A stretch of DNA of 64,000 nt from Variovorax sp. IB41 (GCF_016405905.1 NZ_JAEFCB010000001.1:1054001-1118000); one strand, 5' to 3'. Shown: positions 51,429 through 60,262, counted from the stretch's first letter. The notes: generated by a model from the sequence alone, not told the origin. Program-made: numbers and translations.

Positions 51429-52132
51429 TCGACGCCAGCCTGCTCGGCGGCGCGCTCACCGGCCGCCTCGCCTTCCGGCCGGGCACCCTGCCCGTTTCGC
51501 CGCAACTGCCGCCGGGGCGCCATGGCCTCTCGTTCGCCGAAGGGCGCGAGGCGGTGCTGGTGGTGCCCGAGGGCCTGCCCGCGGATGCGCCGGTGCCGCT
51601 TTTGGTGATGTTTCACGGCGCGGGCGGCGAGGCCAACCGGGTGCTGCCGCATTTCGTGGCGCATGCGCGGGCGCGGCGCTTTCTGCTGCTCGCGCCGCAG
51701 TCGATGTACCCGACGTGGGACATCGTGGTCGGTGGGCATGGGCCCGATCTCGAACGGCTCGACGGTGCGCTCGCGCGCGTGGCCGAGCATTTCCGCATCG
51801 ACGCGGCGCACCTCGCGTTCGCGGGCTTCTCCGATGGCGGCAGCTATGCCCTGTCGCTCGGTACGACCAACGGCGACGTGGCAAGCCACGTGATCGGGCT
51901 GTCGGCCGGCTTCATGAACGCCTTCACACAGACGGGCAAGCCGCGCGTGTTTCTCGCGCATGGGCGGTCGGACAGCCAGCTGCCCATCGAGACCAGCGCG
52001 CACCCGCATGCGCGGCGGCTGCTGGAAAGCGGCTACGACCTGACGCTGCAGCCCTTCGATGGCGACCACGTCATCGTGCCGTGGGTGGTGGCACGCGCGG
52101 TCGAGTTCTTCATGGGGCGGCAAGAGCTGTAG
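51425..52132 (+). CDS. Alpha/beta-hydrolase (esterase/phospholipase-like)
   Basis: A 235-residue hydrolase with oxyanion motif MFHGAGGEAN, nucleophile elbow GFSDGG (Ser), catalytic Asp in HGRSDSQLP and His in GDHVIVPW. It belongs to the esterase D/PHB-depolymerase-like group. Coupled by ATGA to the AAA+ gene, which implies a joint function; such a pair is not a well-known one. Confidence 0.85.
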   Translation: MIDASLLGGALTGRLAFRPGTLPVSPQLPPGRHGLSFAEGREAVLVVPEGLPADAPVPLLVMFHGAGGEANRVLPHFVAHARARRFLLLAPQSMYPTWDIVVGGHGPDLERLDGALARVAEHFRIDAAHLAFAGFSDGGSYALSLGTTNGDVASHVIGLSAGFMNAFTQTGKPRVFLAHGRSDSQLPIETSAHPHARRLLESGYDLTLQPFDGDHVIVPWVVARAVEFFMGRQEL

Positions 52133-52883
52133 CGCCGGCCTTCTCCTGGCGCAGCACCTCGCGCAGCCGCTGGTGCGCATCGCCATCCCACACGATGGGC
52201 TGCTGGTTCTTCGCGCGCAGGTAGTGGTGCGTGAACACCGCGAGGTAGGCCTCCAGCGTTTGCTCGGCGACGTGTTCGCCCGCGAGGTTCATGCAAAGCG
52301 CCGCCACCTCGCTGGTGCAGAAGTGATCGTCGCGCCCGGAGCGGCGCAGCTTGTACTGCGATATCTGCTCGGGCGCCAGGCTCAGCACCGGCAGCGCGTC
52401 CAGATACGGGCTTCGGCTGAACATCTTGCGCGCCTCGCCCCAGGTTCCGTCGAGCAGGATGAAGAGCGGGCGTTTCGCAATCGCACCGTCCGATGATTCG
52501 AGTGATGACGGCACGGTGTGCACCACGCGCTCCGGCGCCGCGTACTGCCCCGGAAACACCACATACGGTTGCCACTGCGGATCGCTCAACAGCGCCAGCA
52601 ACGCAGGGTCGGTTTCCGTGCGCGCCCAGCCGAAGGCGAAGGTATCGGCCACCACATCGGCGATCAGCCAGCCCGTGTTGGTCGGCTTGAGCGGCTCGAT
52701 GTCTGCCATGAGCAGGCAAACGCCCGCGCGCGTGGGCACCGACGGGCGCAGCGCGCACATGCAGTGGCTGGGCAGCAGCCGGCAGCCCGCGCAGCGCTCG
52801 CGCTTGAAACCGCCGCGGGCAAGAAAGGGCTTGGCACTTCGCGCGAGACGTGCGGCGCGAAGAAGGGAAACGGCGTGAGGCAT
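52110..52883 (-). CDS. DTW-domain tRNA-uridine aminocarboxypropyltransferase
   Basis: A 257-residue enzyme. It has the DTW-family Cys cluster ERCAGCRLLPSHCMCA near the N-terminus and the family motif LDGTWGEARKM (DGTW core). It transfers the 3-amino-3-carboxypropyl group of SAM to uridine in tRNA (acp3U). The 3' end overlaps the esterase gene by 23 bp (convergent). It is probably monocistronic. Confidence 0.9.
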   Translation of the reverse strand: MPHAVSLLRAARLARSAKPFLARGGFKRERCAGCRLLPSHCMCALRPSVPTRAGVCLLMADIEPLKPTNTGWLIADVVADTFAFGWARTETDPALLALLSDPQWQPYVVFPGQYAAPERVVHTVPSSLESSDGAIAKRPLFILLDGTWGEARKMFSRSPYLDALPVLSLAPEQISQYKLRRSGRDDHFCTSEVAALCMNLAGEHVAEQTLEAYLAVFTHHYLRAKNQQPIVWDGDAHQRLREVLRQEKAGATALAAP

Positions 52884-52898
52884 GCGGGGATTTTCAGC

Positions 52899-53348
52899 TC
52901 AACGCGGCGCCTCGGAAATCATCTTGTACTGGCCGGGCTTTCCGGCCTCGATGGTGACCTCGCTGTCGTCGGACGAATAAGGGTTTGCGGCACGCAGCTG
53001 AATCCGCAGCCCGCTGAACGTCTCGCGCCGAGGGTCCAGCCGAACGACCGCGAAGCCCGAAGACAACTCCTTGACCAGCACCCGTGCGGCGAGCCGCGAC
53101 TTTCCGCGTTCGTCGACGGTCAGCCACTCGAGCCAGAGCTTCGAATGCACATGCTCGAAGCCCTGGTTGACGATGATGAGGCGAAGCGTGCCACCGGCTC
53201 GTGCGGAAGACCACTCGCCGCCGGTCGCCACAGTGCTCACCTGCGGCGGCACAGCGGGCCCGTTGGCTTGGGCATGCACCGCAGCCGCACCCGAGATGGC
53301 GCTTGCGATCGTGAAGGCGGCGACTAACGTCCGTGGAAACGACTTCAT
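52899..53348 (-). CDS. Secreted hypothetical protein
   Basis: A 149-residue protein with a signal peptide (LVAAFTIASAISGAAAVHA, cleavage before QA) and a beta-rich mature domain (GGTLRLIIVNQGFEHVHSKLWLEWLT). The second of two nearby ATGs is preferred because GAGGG lies 9 bp before it. It lies 15 bp upstream of the DTW gene on the same strand. No family was recognised. Confidence 0.65.
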   Translation of the reverse strand: MKSFPRTLVAAFTIASAISGAAAVHAQANGPAVPPQVSTVATGGEWSSARAGGTLRLIIVNQGFEHVHSKLWLEWLTVDERGKSRLAARVLVKELSSGFAVVRLDPRRETFSGLRIQLRAANPYSSDDSEVTIEAGKPGQYKMISEAPR

Positions 53349-53458
53349 GGTCTTCATCCCTCGCTGGTGGATTGGGGGCGGTGCAGGCAACTGTGCGGAC
53401 TGTATCCGTCCACGTTGCCGCCGCCCGGCGAGCGATGCGCGCAAGCGCGTTCAGCAAC

Positions 53459-53869
53459 TCACTTGCTCACCACGAGCGGCTTGCCCTTCTGCACCAGATA
53501 GGTCGCAAGCTCGGCCGCGTTGCCGCTGCCGACGTTCTTCGCCGAGTGCACCGCGCCGGCCGGAATGAACAGCGAATCGCCGACCTTCAACGTGACGGGC
53601 GGCTTGCCCTCGAACTGATATTCGACCGTGCCTTCGAGCACATAGGCGATCTCTTCGCCCGGATGCGAGTGAAAGCCGAAGGCCGCGCCCTGCGCGAAAT
53701 CGACGCGCACCTGGATCACTTCGCGGCCCGGCTCGGCCAGGTCGTGTTTCAGCGATTGCGTGCGGCCGATGCCCGCGGGCTGCTGCGCGAATGCGAAGTG
53801 CGGCGCCAGCGTGCTGCCGGCGACCAGCAATGCCGCGGCCATCGTTCGGATGTTCAGTGTCTTCGTCAT
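53459..53869 (-). CDS. Secreted cupin-domain protein
   Basis: A 136-residue protein with a signal peptide (MAAALLVAGSTLAPHFAFA) and one cupin domain: FGFHSHPGEEIAYVLEGTVEYQFEGKP (metal ligands His, His, Glu), then GDSLFIPAGAVHSAKNVG (His). Such single-domain, exported cupins often bind metals or act as dioxygenase-like proteins; the substrate is unknown. Probably transcribed leftward with the next secreted gene. Confidence 0.82.
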   Translation of the reverse strand: MTKTLNIRTMAAALLVAGSTLAPHFAFAQQPAGIGRTQSLKHDLAEPGREVIQVRVDFAQGAAFGFHSHPGEEIAYVLEGTVEYQFEGKPPVTLKVGDSLFIPAGAVHSAKNVGSGNAAELATYLVQKGKPLVVSK

Positions 53870-54205
53870 GAGAACTTTCAGAGGGTGTGTGTGGATGACG
53901 AAGGCGATTCTTGGGGGCGAACGCCATGCGGGCCGCGCGATCGGTATGCCTGTGTATCCGGGGGCGGTTTCGCGACACTAAATTTCACTGTCGCCGGAGA
54001 AGGCGCACACCGCGAAATAATCTGGAAAAGGTTCCGCACGACATAAGCGGCATTTGTTGGCGCGAATCGAAACATCCTCATGCGCCAAGGCGCTCACATC
54101 GCGCCGCACGTCCCTAAAGTGAATGCCCCTCTCACCCAATACCCCGCCAAGGGACTATGGAAGGCATCGCACCCACAGCACTCAGATGAATCGAAGGCCG
54201 CTTCG

Positions 54206-54294
54206 CCTCGCGGCGGGTTGTCGGTGCGCAAGCACCGATGCAAAAGCGAGGTATCAAAAGGCGACGGCCGGAGTGCGTTAACACCCCAGCCGTC
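54206..54294 (+). ncRNA. Structured 5' leader RNA of copy B (two hairpins)
   Basis: Outer stem CCTCGC/GCGAGG, inner stem TCGGTGC/GCACCGA with a GCAA tetraloop, and a second hairpin GACGGC/GCCGTC with inner GGAGTG/CACCCC (one mismatch). Copy A has GAAA and GGGGTG at these places. The conserved tail CCAAAGACGTGCCCAA leads to the ribosome binding site. Confidence 0.6.
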
Positions 54295-54334
54295 TAACCA
54301 AAGACGTGCCCAACTTCAAAAAGGAAGCACACCA

Positions 54335-54595
54335 ATGGCTACCAAGACTATAGCCGGGCATCCCACGCCCCTACCCCCCGACCAAGACCCGACGGACTTG
54401 CTCGAAGCCACCCTCGCTCAACTCGAAGCGCTGATGTGGACCTGCCACGGAGAAGACATCGACTGGAGCGGCGGCGATGGGCCCACGCAACTGGCCAACC
54501 TGCATTGGCTGGCGTCCGACCTGACGCGCCGGGCCAACGAGTTGTTCCAGTTGAGTGCGATGGCGCGCCGCAAGGCGCCTGAGACTGGCCAGTAA
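54335..54595 (+). CDS. Small conserved protein of duplicated cassette, copy B
   Basis: An 86-residue paralogue of the copy A protein: the core DLLEATLAQLEALMWTC and GEDIDWSGGDGPTQLANLHW is identical. It begins MATKTIAGHPTPLPPDQDP. Start ATG with AAAAAGGAAG upstream. Differences cluster near residues 8-13 and 67-77. The function is unknown; strong conservation of both copies with their leaders suggests real selection. Confidence 0.8.
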   Translation: MATKTIAGHPTPLPPDQDPTDLLEATLAQLEALMWTCHGEDIDWSGGDGPTQLANLHWLASDLTRRANELFQLSAMARRKAPETGQ

Positions 54596-54605
54596 GGGCC
54601 GGTTT

Positions 54606-54634
54606 GGCAGGCTGCGGTTTCGCGGCCTGCCTTT
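54606..54634 (+). terminator. Intrinsic terminator of copy B
   Basis: The stem GGCAGGC/GCCTGCC, extended by inner pairs around a GTTT loop, is followed by TTT. It lies 10 bp after the stop codon. Confidence 0.7.
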
Positions 54635-54663
54635 ATGCGAATGACCCCGGCGCCATCACCCCA

Positions 54664-55557
54664 CTAGCCAGTAATGATCGGTTTGAGCGCATCGATCTCC
54701 GTGGCGATGAAGTCGAAGAATGCGCTGACGCGCGCCGTCTTCCGTATCTCGGGCATTGCAAGGAGCCGCCAGTCCCGCGCGAGCGCCGGGATGGGGCCGA
54801 GAACCCGGACCAGCTCCGCTTCGGAATCCCCCAGCGCCGTGGGCAGCGGCGCGATGCCAACACCCGCCTTCACCGACAGCAGGAGCCCGAGCACGCTGCC
54901 GCTTCGCGCCACGATGTTCGCGTGCGGTGCAACCTCGCGCAGCCACTGGCTTGCGCGGTGGCCCGCCATGCTCTCTTCAAAGCCCGCCAGCGGGTGCGCC
55001 TCGATTTCCTCGATGCACGATGGTTGGCCGTGGCGCGCCACGTATTCGCGGCTCGCATAGACGGCCCACAGCGAATCGCCGACCTTGCGCCCGACCAGCA
55101 CGGCGTCGTCGGTGTCGCCTGAGCGCAGCGCGACGTCGGCCTCGCCGGTGCGCAGGTCGACGTACTTGTCGCTCATCACGAATTCCACATGCAGATCGGG
55201 GTGCAGCGCATGGAAGCGGTCCAGCAGCCCGGAATGCGTCAGGCGATTCACGAGCGGCTCCGGGCAGGTAAGCCGGATCACACCGGACGCATTGCGCTTG
55301 GAGACCACCAGCACCTGTTCGAATTCGCCCACGGCCCGCTCGACCTCGCGCGCGGCTTGCAACACCTCGGTGCCGAAGTCGGTGAGCCTGTAGCCGGTGG
55401 TATGACGCTGGACCAGCGCACGGCCGATGTGCCGCTCCAGTGCCGTGAGGCGCCGCTGCACCGTGGACTGATCGACATCGAGGGCCCGGCCCGCCGCCAA
55501 CGTGCTGCCGTGCTGCGCCACAGCCACGAAGTACTTCAGGTCGTTCCAGTCGAGCAT
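54664..55557 (-). CDS. LysR-family transcriptional regulator
   Basis: A 297-residue regulator with the HTH MLDWNDLKYFVAVAQHGSTLAAGRALDVDQSTVQRRLTALERHIG and a LysR effector domain. It is divergent from the Bug-type receptor gene across ~100 bp, so control of the Bug-methyltransferase unit is likely. Confidence 0.9.
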   Translation of the reverse strand: MLDWNDLKYFVAVAQHGSTLAAGRALDVDQSTVQRRLTALERHIGRALVQRHTTGYRLTDFGTEVLQAAREVERAVGEFEQVLVVSKRNASGVIRLTCPEPLVNRLTHSGLLDRFHALHPDLHVEFVMSDKYVDLRTGEADVALRSGDTDDAVLVGRKVGDSLWAVYASREYVARHGQPSCIEEIEAHPLAGFEESMAGHRASQWLREVAPHANIVARSGSVLGLLLSVKAGVGIAPLPTALGDSEAELVRVLGPIPALARDWRLLAMPEIRKTARVSAFFDFIATEIDALKPIITG

Positions 55558-55659
55558 CGCCCGTTATGCACTATTGCGGCCCCGTTCTGCAAGTCCGCGC
55601 CTTGTGGCCCATGGCGCGCCGGCCTACGCTGGTGCCGCCACATCACTTGGAGGCCGCCC

Positions 55660-56694
55660 ATGACGACAAGCCCACTCACGAATGGCCGCATGCCGCGGCG
55701 GCGCGTGCTGATGGCCGGTGCCGCCGCAGCGACTGCGGCCGTTTGCGGCTCGGCCGCCCTCGGGCAAACGACGTCATCGGCCTCCTCGGCGAAGCAGGAA
55801 CGTCTTCGCATCCTCTGCACCGGTCCCGCAGGCAGCGTGCCGGACATCGTTGCGCGAGCCTTCGGCGAGGCGCTTGCCGGTGTCTTCGCACAGCAGGTCG
55901 TCGTCGACAACCGGCCCGGTGCGGCGGGCCAGATCGCGGTGCAGGCGCTGAAGTCGGCGCCGCCCGATGGCGCGACCTGGCTGCTGGGCCAGGGCGCGAT
56001 CGCCAGCCTCTACCCCACGCTGTACGCAAAGCTCGGCTACGACCCCGCGCGGGACCTCGTGCCCGTGTCGCTCGCGGCAGAAATGAATCTTGGCGTGGCC
56101 GTGGGCAAGGCCGTGCCGGCGGAGGTCGCCGACACCCGGATGCTGGTCGAGTGGATGCGGCGCCATCCCGGCGAGGCCAATGCCGCATCGCCGGGCACGG
56201 GCACCCTGCCGCACATTCTGGAGGTCATGCTGTTCGACCAGGCCGGGCTGGACTGGCGCCATGTGCCCTACCCGGGTGGCCCGCCCGCCATGGCGGCGCT
56301 CCTTGGCGGGCAGGTCGCCGTGCTCGTGCTTCCGGAAGGCCTCTTGCTGCCGCAACTGGCCAGCGGTCGCCTGCGCTTGCTCGGCACCTCGGGACGCGAG
56401 CGCAGCCGCTTTTCGCCGGCAGTGCCCACGCTCGCCGAACAGGGCCACGCGCGATCGGTGATGCGCGAGTGGTTCGCCTTCTTCGCGCCGGCTGGCACGC
56501 CGGCACGGATCACTGAACAGGCGTCGGAGGCGATCGGCCACGTCGCGGCGAGCGCCGGGCTGGCACGCCGGCTCGAGGACGCGGCCATGACGGCGGCGCA
56601 AAGCTCGCCCGCACAACTGGCCGCGAAGATCGAGGACGACCGCCGGGCCTGGGCGCCCCTGCTGGTCGACGCCGGCATCCGGGGGGACGCATGA
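55660..56694 (+). CDS. Bug-family periplasmic solute receptor (tripartite tricarboxylate type)
   Basis: A 344-residue periplasmic binding protein. The N-terminus carries RRRVLMAGAAAATAAVCG, a twin-arginine-type signal. The mature part has the Bug pattern: LRILCTGPAGSVPDIVARAFGEAL, VVVDNRPGAAGQIAVQALKSAPPDGATWL and GQVAVLVLPEGLLLPQL. Bug proteins bind carboxylates or other small molecules. No membrane subunits (TctA/TctB) lie nearby, as is common for orphan Bug genes in Burkholderiales. GGAGG precedes the start. The methyltransferase gene follows with an ATGA overlap. Confidence 0.88.
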   Translation: MTTSPLTNGRMPRRRVLMAGAAAATAAVCGSAALGQTTSSASSAKQERLRILCTGPAGSVPDIVARAFGEALAGVFAQQVVVDNRPGAAGQIAVQALKSAPPDGATWLLGQGAIASLYPTLYAKLGYDPARDLVPVSLAAEMNLGVAVGKAVPAEVADTRMLVEWMRRHPGEANAASPGTGTLPHILEVMLFDQAGLDWRHVPYPGGPPAMAALLGGQVAVLVLPEGLLLPQLASGRLRLLGTSGRERSRFSPAVPTLAEQGHARSVMREWFAFFAPAGTPARITEQASEAIGHVAASAGLARRLEDAAMTAAQSSPAQLAAKIEDDRRAWAPLLVDAGIRGDA

Positions 56695-57536
56695 CGGACG
56701 CGGCCGCGAGGGCCTGGGACCAGGCCGCAGAAGGCTGGTCCAGCAGCACGCCGATCGTTCATGCGTGGTTGCGGGCGGCCACCGCGGCGATGCTCTCCGA
56801 GGCGCGCCTCTGGCCCGGTGCACGCGTGCTCGACATGGCCGCGGGCGCGGGCGACCAGACGATGGACATCGCACTGGCCGTCGGGCCGGCGGGCCACGTG
56901 CTGGCGACCGACATCTCACCGAAGATCCTGGACTTCGCGCGCGAGCGCATCGAAGGGGCCGGCCTCGCCAACGTGCGCTTCGCCGTCGCAGACGCGCAGC
57001 AGCCGCTTCATGGGGAGGCGCCTTTCGATGCGGTGATGTGCAGGCTCGGGCTCATGTTCTGCATGAACCCGGCCGCTGCGCTGGCCGCGGCATTCGACGT
57101 GCTGCGGCCGGGTGGTCGCTTCGTCGCGCTGGTGTTCGGTGACCCCGCGAACAACCCTTGCATCACGACCATGATGAAGGTGGCCCGCAAGTACCGGGGG
57201 TTGGGCGGCAGCGTCCCGCCCTATGCCGATGGCGGTCTGTTCAGCCTTGCGGCACCGGGCAGGCTGGCGAGCCTCTTGACGGCGGCTGGCTACGCCGAGA
57301 TTGCTGTGGAGCCGCTTGCAGCGCCATTCGAACTCCCCGATGCCGCCGCCTACGTCGCCTTCGTTCGAAGTTCGGGCTCACCGATCATGGAAGTGCTCGC
57401 GCCGCTGGATGCAAAGGCCAGGGAGTCGGCGTGGGGAGAAATGGTAGCGGCGCTTGGGCAATTTCAGGGCGATCGCGGCTGGGTGGGGCCCAACGAACTC
57501 TTGCTGGCCTCTGGCACGCGAGCGGGCGGCGCCTAA
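56691..57536 (+). CDS. Class I SAM-dependent methyltransferase (UbiE-like)
   Basis: A 281-residue enzyme. Motif I RVLDMAAGAGDQTMDIALAVGPAGHVLATDIS and motif III-IV region (FDAVMCRLGLMFCMN, then VLRPGGRFVALVFG) define a UbiE-type fold. It is coupled by ATGA to the Bug gene. The combination suggests uptake plus methylation of one class of compound, but this is a guess. Confidence 0.88.
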   Translation: MTDAAARAWDQAAEGWSSSTPIVHAWLRAATAAMLSEARLWPGARVLDMAAGAGDQTMDIALAVGPAGHVLATDISPKILDFARERIEGAGLANVRFAVADAQQPLHGEAPFDAVMCRLGLMFCMNPAAALAAAFDVLRPGGRFVALVFGDPANNPCITTMMKVARKYRGLGGSVPPYADGGLFSLAAPGRLASLLTAAGYAEIAVEPLAAPFELPDAAAYVAFVRSSGSPIMEVLAPLDAKARESAWGEMVAALGQFQGDRGWVGPNELLLASGTRAGGA

Positions 57537-57571
57537 GATGCTGGGGTCGGATCAGCCCCGGAGTGCCACTC

Positions 57572-58117
57572 ATGCCAAGCGAACTCACGCCAGTAACGAC
57601 TGTTGCGCTCCCCACGCAGTCTGCCGTCGCGACGATCTATGAATCGACGAATCTCGCGGACGCGTTCGCGGTTCAACTTCCCCTTGGTACCTCCAGCGAT
57701 CCGGATGTGCTGTGGCGATTCCTCATTGCGCACCAGCCATCGTGGATCGGATGGCTCACCAACATCCGCGATGCCATCGTTGCCTGCTTTGGCCTGAAGA
57801 CCGCCAAGCACCTTGCGACGCTCTCCGGCGAAGCCGACGCCGACCGCATCGGCATCTTCAAGGTCTACGGCAGAAGCGACACCGAGATCGTTTTGGGCGA
57901 GGACGACAAGCACCTTGATTTCAGACTGTCGGTGCTCCACACGCCCGACTTGTCGCCAGCGCGCGGTGGCCAACTGACTGTCTCGACCGTCGTTCACTGC
58001 AACAACCTTTTGGGCCGGGCCTATCTGTTGGTGATCGCTCCTTTTCATCGCCAGGTCGTGAAAGCCAGTCTTCGCCGCGCTGCGCATATCGGGTGGCCCA
58101 AGGCAACTGCGAGATAG
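57572..58117 (+). CDS. DUF2867-family protein
   Basis: A 181-residue soluble protein of DUF2867 type. Segments VLWRFLIAHQPSWIGWLTNIRDAIVACFGLKTAK, RIGIFKVYGRSDTEIVLGEDDKHLDFRLSV and TVVHCNNLLGRAYLLVIAPFHRQVVKASLRRA match the usual layout. No function is known for the family. It is 35 bp after the methyltransferase gene on the same strand. Confidence 0.82.
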   Translation: MPSELTPVTTVALPTQSAVATIYESTNLADAFAVQLPLGTSSDPDVLWRFLIAHQPSWIGWLTNIRDAIVACFGLKTAKHLATLSGEADADRIGIFKVYGRSDTEIVLGEDDKHLDFRLSVLHTPDLSPARGGQLTVSTVVHCNNLLGRAYLLVIAPFHRQVVKASLRRAAHIGWPKATAR

Positions 58118-58153
58118 TCCGCGCGAGCAAGCCGTTGCCGCGCCGTGAATGGC

Positions 58154-60127
58154 TCAGGCAGCCTCGTCATCCACCACCGCACCGCGGTCCTTGATGCGCG
58201 TGACCTGCGAGAGCACGGCGTCCTCAGCCGTCATGTCCGGCCGCTGCCCCTTGTAGACCGGCTGCTCGAACTTGCCGCCCGCATAGCGGTAGAGATAGCG
58301 CACCTCGACCAGCGTGCCCGCCGCCGGCAGCGCCTCATTCGGCGGCACGGTCACGTTGCCCATGTCGACCATCGCGCCCGTCTCGTCGCGCAGCCCCACG
58401 GCCACCGAGCGCTGCGCGTTCACGCGGATCACCTCGCAGGTCGCGCTCTGGTTGAACTTGAACTTCAGGCTCGTGGTGCTGCGCCCCGCCGCGAACGGCG
58501 CGGCGAGGGCCTTGAGCACATAGCCTTCGCCATGCGCGGCCAGCAGTTGCGCGGCGCGGCGGCGCTTGCCTTCGGCGGTGGTTTCGAGGTCGATCACCAC
58601 CATCCACGGCAGGCGCGCCACTGCCTTTTGCAGATGGCCGAAGCGTTCGATGAAGGGCGCGCCGCGCAGGTCCTGGCCATCGAGTTCCAGCAGGTCGAAG
58701 GCCTTGAAGGCATCGCCCACATGCTCGCCCGCGATGACTGTGCGGCCCGCCGATGCGCCCGCCCCGCCGACCCAGGCCTGCGGGATGTCGACGAAGAGCC
58801 CGCGGCGGTTGGTGCCGCGCACGGTCTCGCCCTCGATCAGCAGGATGCGGTTCTCGCCATCGGCCTTTTCCTGCAGGCCCCAGCCCGCGTCGTCGAAGTA
58901 GCGCGCCACCTGCTCCTCGAGGATCAGCGTGGGCAGTTGCGGCAGCTCGCCGCTGATGCGGCCGGCCAGTTCGGTCGAGGTGTAGAGCGCGCCGGATTGG
59001 TCGGGCGTGTAGCCCTTGGAGGTCTTCTCCTTCACGACCTTCTCGTAGATCTTCAGCGCGGCCTCGAAGGCGACGGGGCTGCTGGTCTTGGTGCCGGTGG
59101 CGAGCGTGCCGCCGCGGCGGCCGTTGCCGTAGTCGACGACCCAGCCATCGTCCTTCGCGCGCAGGTGGACCTGGTAGACCTTGTCGGAGCCCTGGCCCGT
59201 GAAATAGAGAAAGCTCGATTGCGATGCCTGCGTGCCGGCCATTTGTTCGCCAGCCGCTTGTTCGACGGGCGCGGCGGAAGGCGTCGGCTTGTTGGGTGGC
59301 TCCGCCTGCGGGCTCGCCTGACGCAGATCGACCTCCGGCCGCATCGACGCGGCGCCGTTCCATCGCACCTCGAAGCCCGCCGTGCGGAAGCGACCGACGA
59401 TGAGTTCACCCACGCGCAGCATGTCGGCGTCGGCGCCCTGCGGCGCGCCCCAGTACGCGAGCGAGAGCTGGCTCGTGCGCTTCGCGCGGTTCAGGTCCTG
59501 CCGCGTGTAGAAGCAGAAGCCGTGCACCCCGGCCGCCTCGCCGCCGCGCTCGTGGAATGCCTCGGTGCAGTCGGAGAAACCGTCGGACTGCGTTTGCCCC
59601 GCGTCCTGCAGCGCGACGAGCCCGGCCTTCGTCAGCGCCTCGAAGACGGCGTCGATCCTCGCCTTCGTCACACGCCATTGCGCGGTCGTCATCTTCACCG
59701 GGTCGGGCTCGGGCGGCGGCGGTTCGGGAATGGGCTTGCCGGTGACGCGCGCGAGCAGCGCGACCACCTCTTCCATCATCGCGTTCACCGTGATGTGGTT
59801 GCCATGTCCGTCGCTGATGTCGGCCTTCGCGCCGGCGTCCAGGAGCAGTTGCACCGCATCGGTCGTGGGCGCGAATTCGGCGGCGAGGTAGAGCGCGGTG
59901 CGGCCATCGGTGCCGGTGTATTCGAGCGGGCTCGCGGCATCGAGCAGGAGGCGCAGCACGGCGATGTTCGGCGCGACCTCTGTCTGGTTCGAGCCCATCG
60001 CGGCGCACTGCAGCGCGGTGAAGCCCTGCGCGTTCACCGCGGCCATGTCGGCCCCGGCGGCGATGCATGCGCGCACCGTCTCGACATCGGCTTCGCGCGC
60101 CGCTTCGAAAATCTTCTTCGGATCCAT
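58154..60127 (-). CDS. Ankyrin-repeat, WGR and ATP-dependent polynucleotide ligase-like protein
   Basis: A 657-residue protein with an unusual series of domains. Residues ~1-128 are ankyrin repeats (NAQGFTALQCAAMGSN and TDGRTALYLAAEFAP). A middle domain (~150-265; HERGGEAAGVHGFCFYTRQD) may be DUF6891-like. Residues ~303-370 are a WGR domain (WVVDYGNGRRGG). Residues ~395-560 look like a nucleotidyltransferase ligase core: Lys421 in EKADGEN is the candidate AMP-linked lysine, with EGYVLK (534-539) and LKFKF (554-558) as motifs IV and V. The last ~90 residues resemble an OB-fold ligase C-domain. It may seal or sense DNA/RNA ends. AGGGAG precedes the start. Confidence 0.75.
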   Translation of the reverse strand: MDPKKIFEAAREADVETVRACIAAGADMAAVNAQGFTALQCAAMGSNQTEVAPNIAVLRLLLDAASPLEYTGTDGRTALYLAAEFAPTTDAVQLLLDAGAKADISDGHGNHITVNAMMEEVVALLARVTGKPIPEPPPPEPDPVKMTTAQWRVTKARIDAVFEALTKAGLVALQDAGQTQSDGFSDCTEAFHERGGEAAGVHGFCFYTRQDLNRAKRTSQLSLAYWGAPQGADADMLRVGELIVGRFRTAGFEVRWNGAASMRPEVDLRQASPQAEPPNKPTPSAAPVEQAAGEQMAGTQASQSSFLYFTGQGSDKVYQVHLRAKDDGWVVDYGNGRRGGTLATGTKTSSPVAFEAALKIYEKVVKEKTSKGYTPDQSGALYTSTELAGRISGELPQLPTLILEEQVARYFDDAGWGLQEKADGENRILLIEGETVRGTNRRGLFVDIPQAWVGGAGASAGRTVIAGEHVGDAFKAFDLLELDGQDLRGAPFIERFGHLQKAVARLPWMVVIDLETTAEGKRRRAAQLLAAHGEGYVLKALAAPFAAGRSTTSLKFKFNQSATCEVIRVNAQRSVAVGLRDETGAMVDMGNVTVPPNEALPAAGTLVEVRYLYRYAGGKFEQPVYKGQRPDMTAEDAVLSQVTRIKDRGAVVDDEAA

Positions 60128-60262
60128 GGCACTCCCTGTCTGCTGGTTTTTGGATTCTGCCGCAGGCCCATGGCGCGACGTGACGCCACATGGCACTTCA
60201 CAGCCCGGGCGAACCTCGCTACATTCGACCCCTCGATCCACAACACAGACCGGAGGTGCGCG

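Larger units (their letters stand above)
54050..54634 (+). repeat. Duplicated gene cassette, copy B (inverted relative to copy A at 3.10-3.70 kb)
   Basis: This stretch repeats copy A in the opposite orientation: upstream block (GCATTTGTTGGCGCGAATCGA), a segment with GTGAATGCCCCT, the two-hairpin leader, the 86-codon gene and the terminator. Coding and leader parts are closely matched. The stretch 53870-54049 before it contains no gene I can support. Confidence 0.75.
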
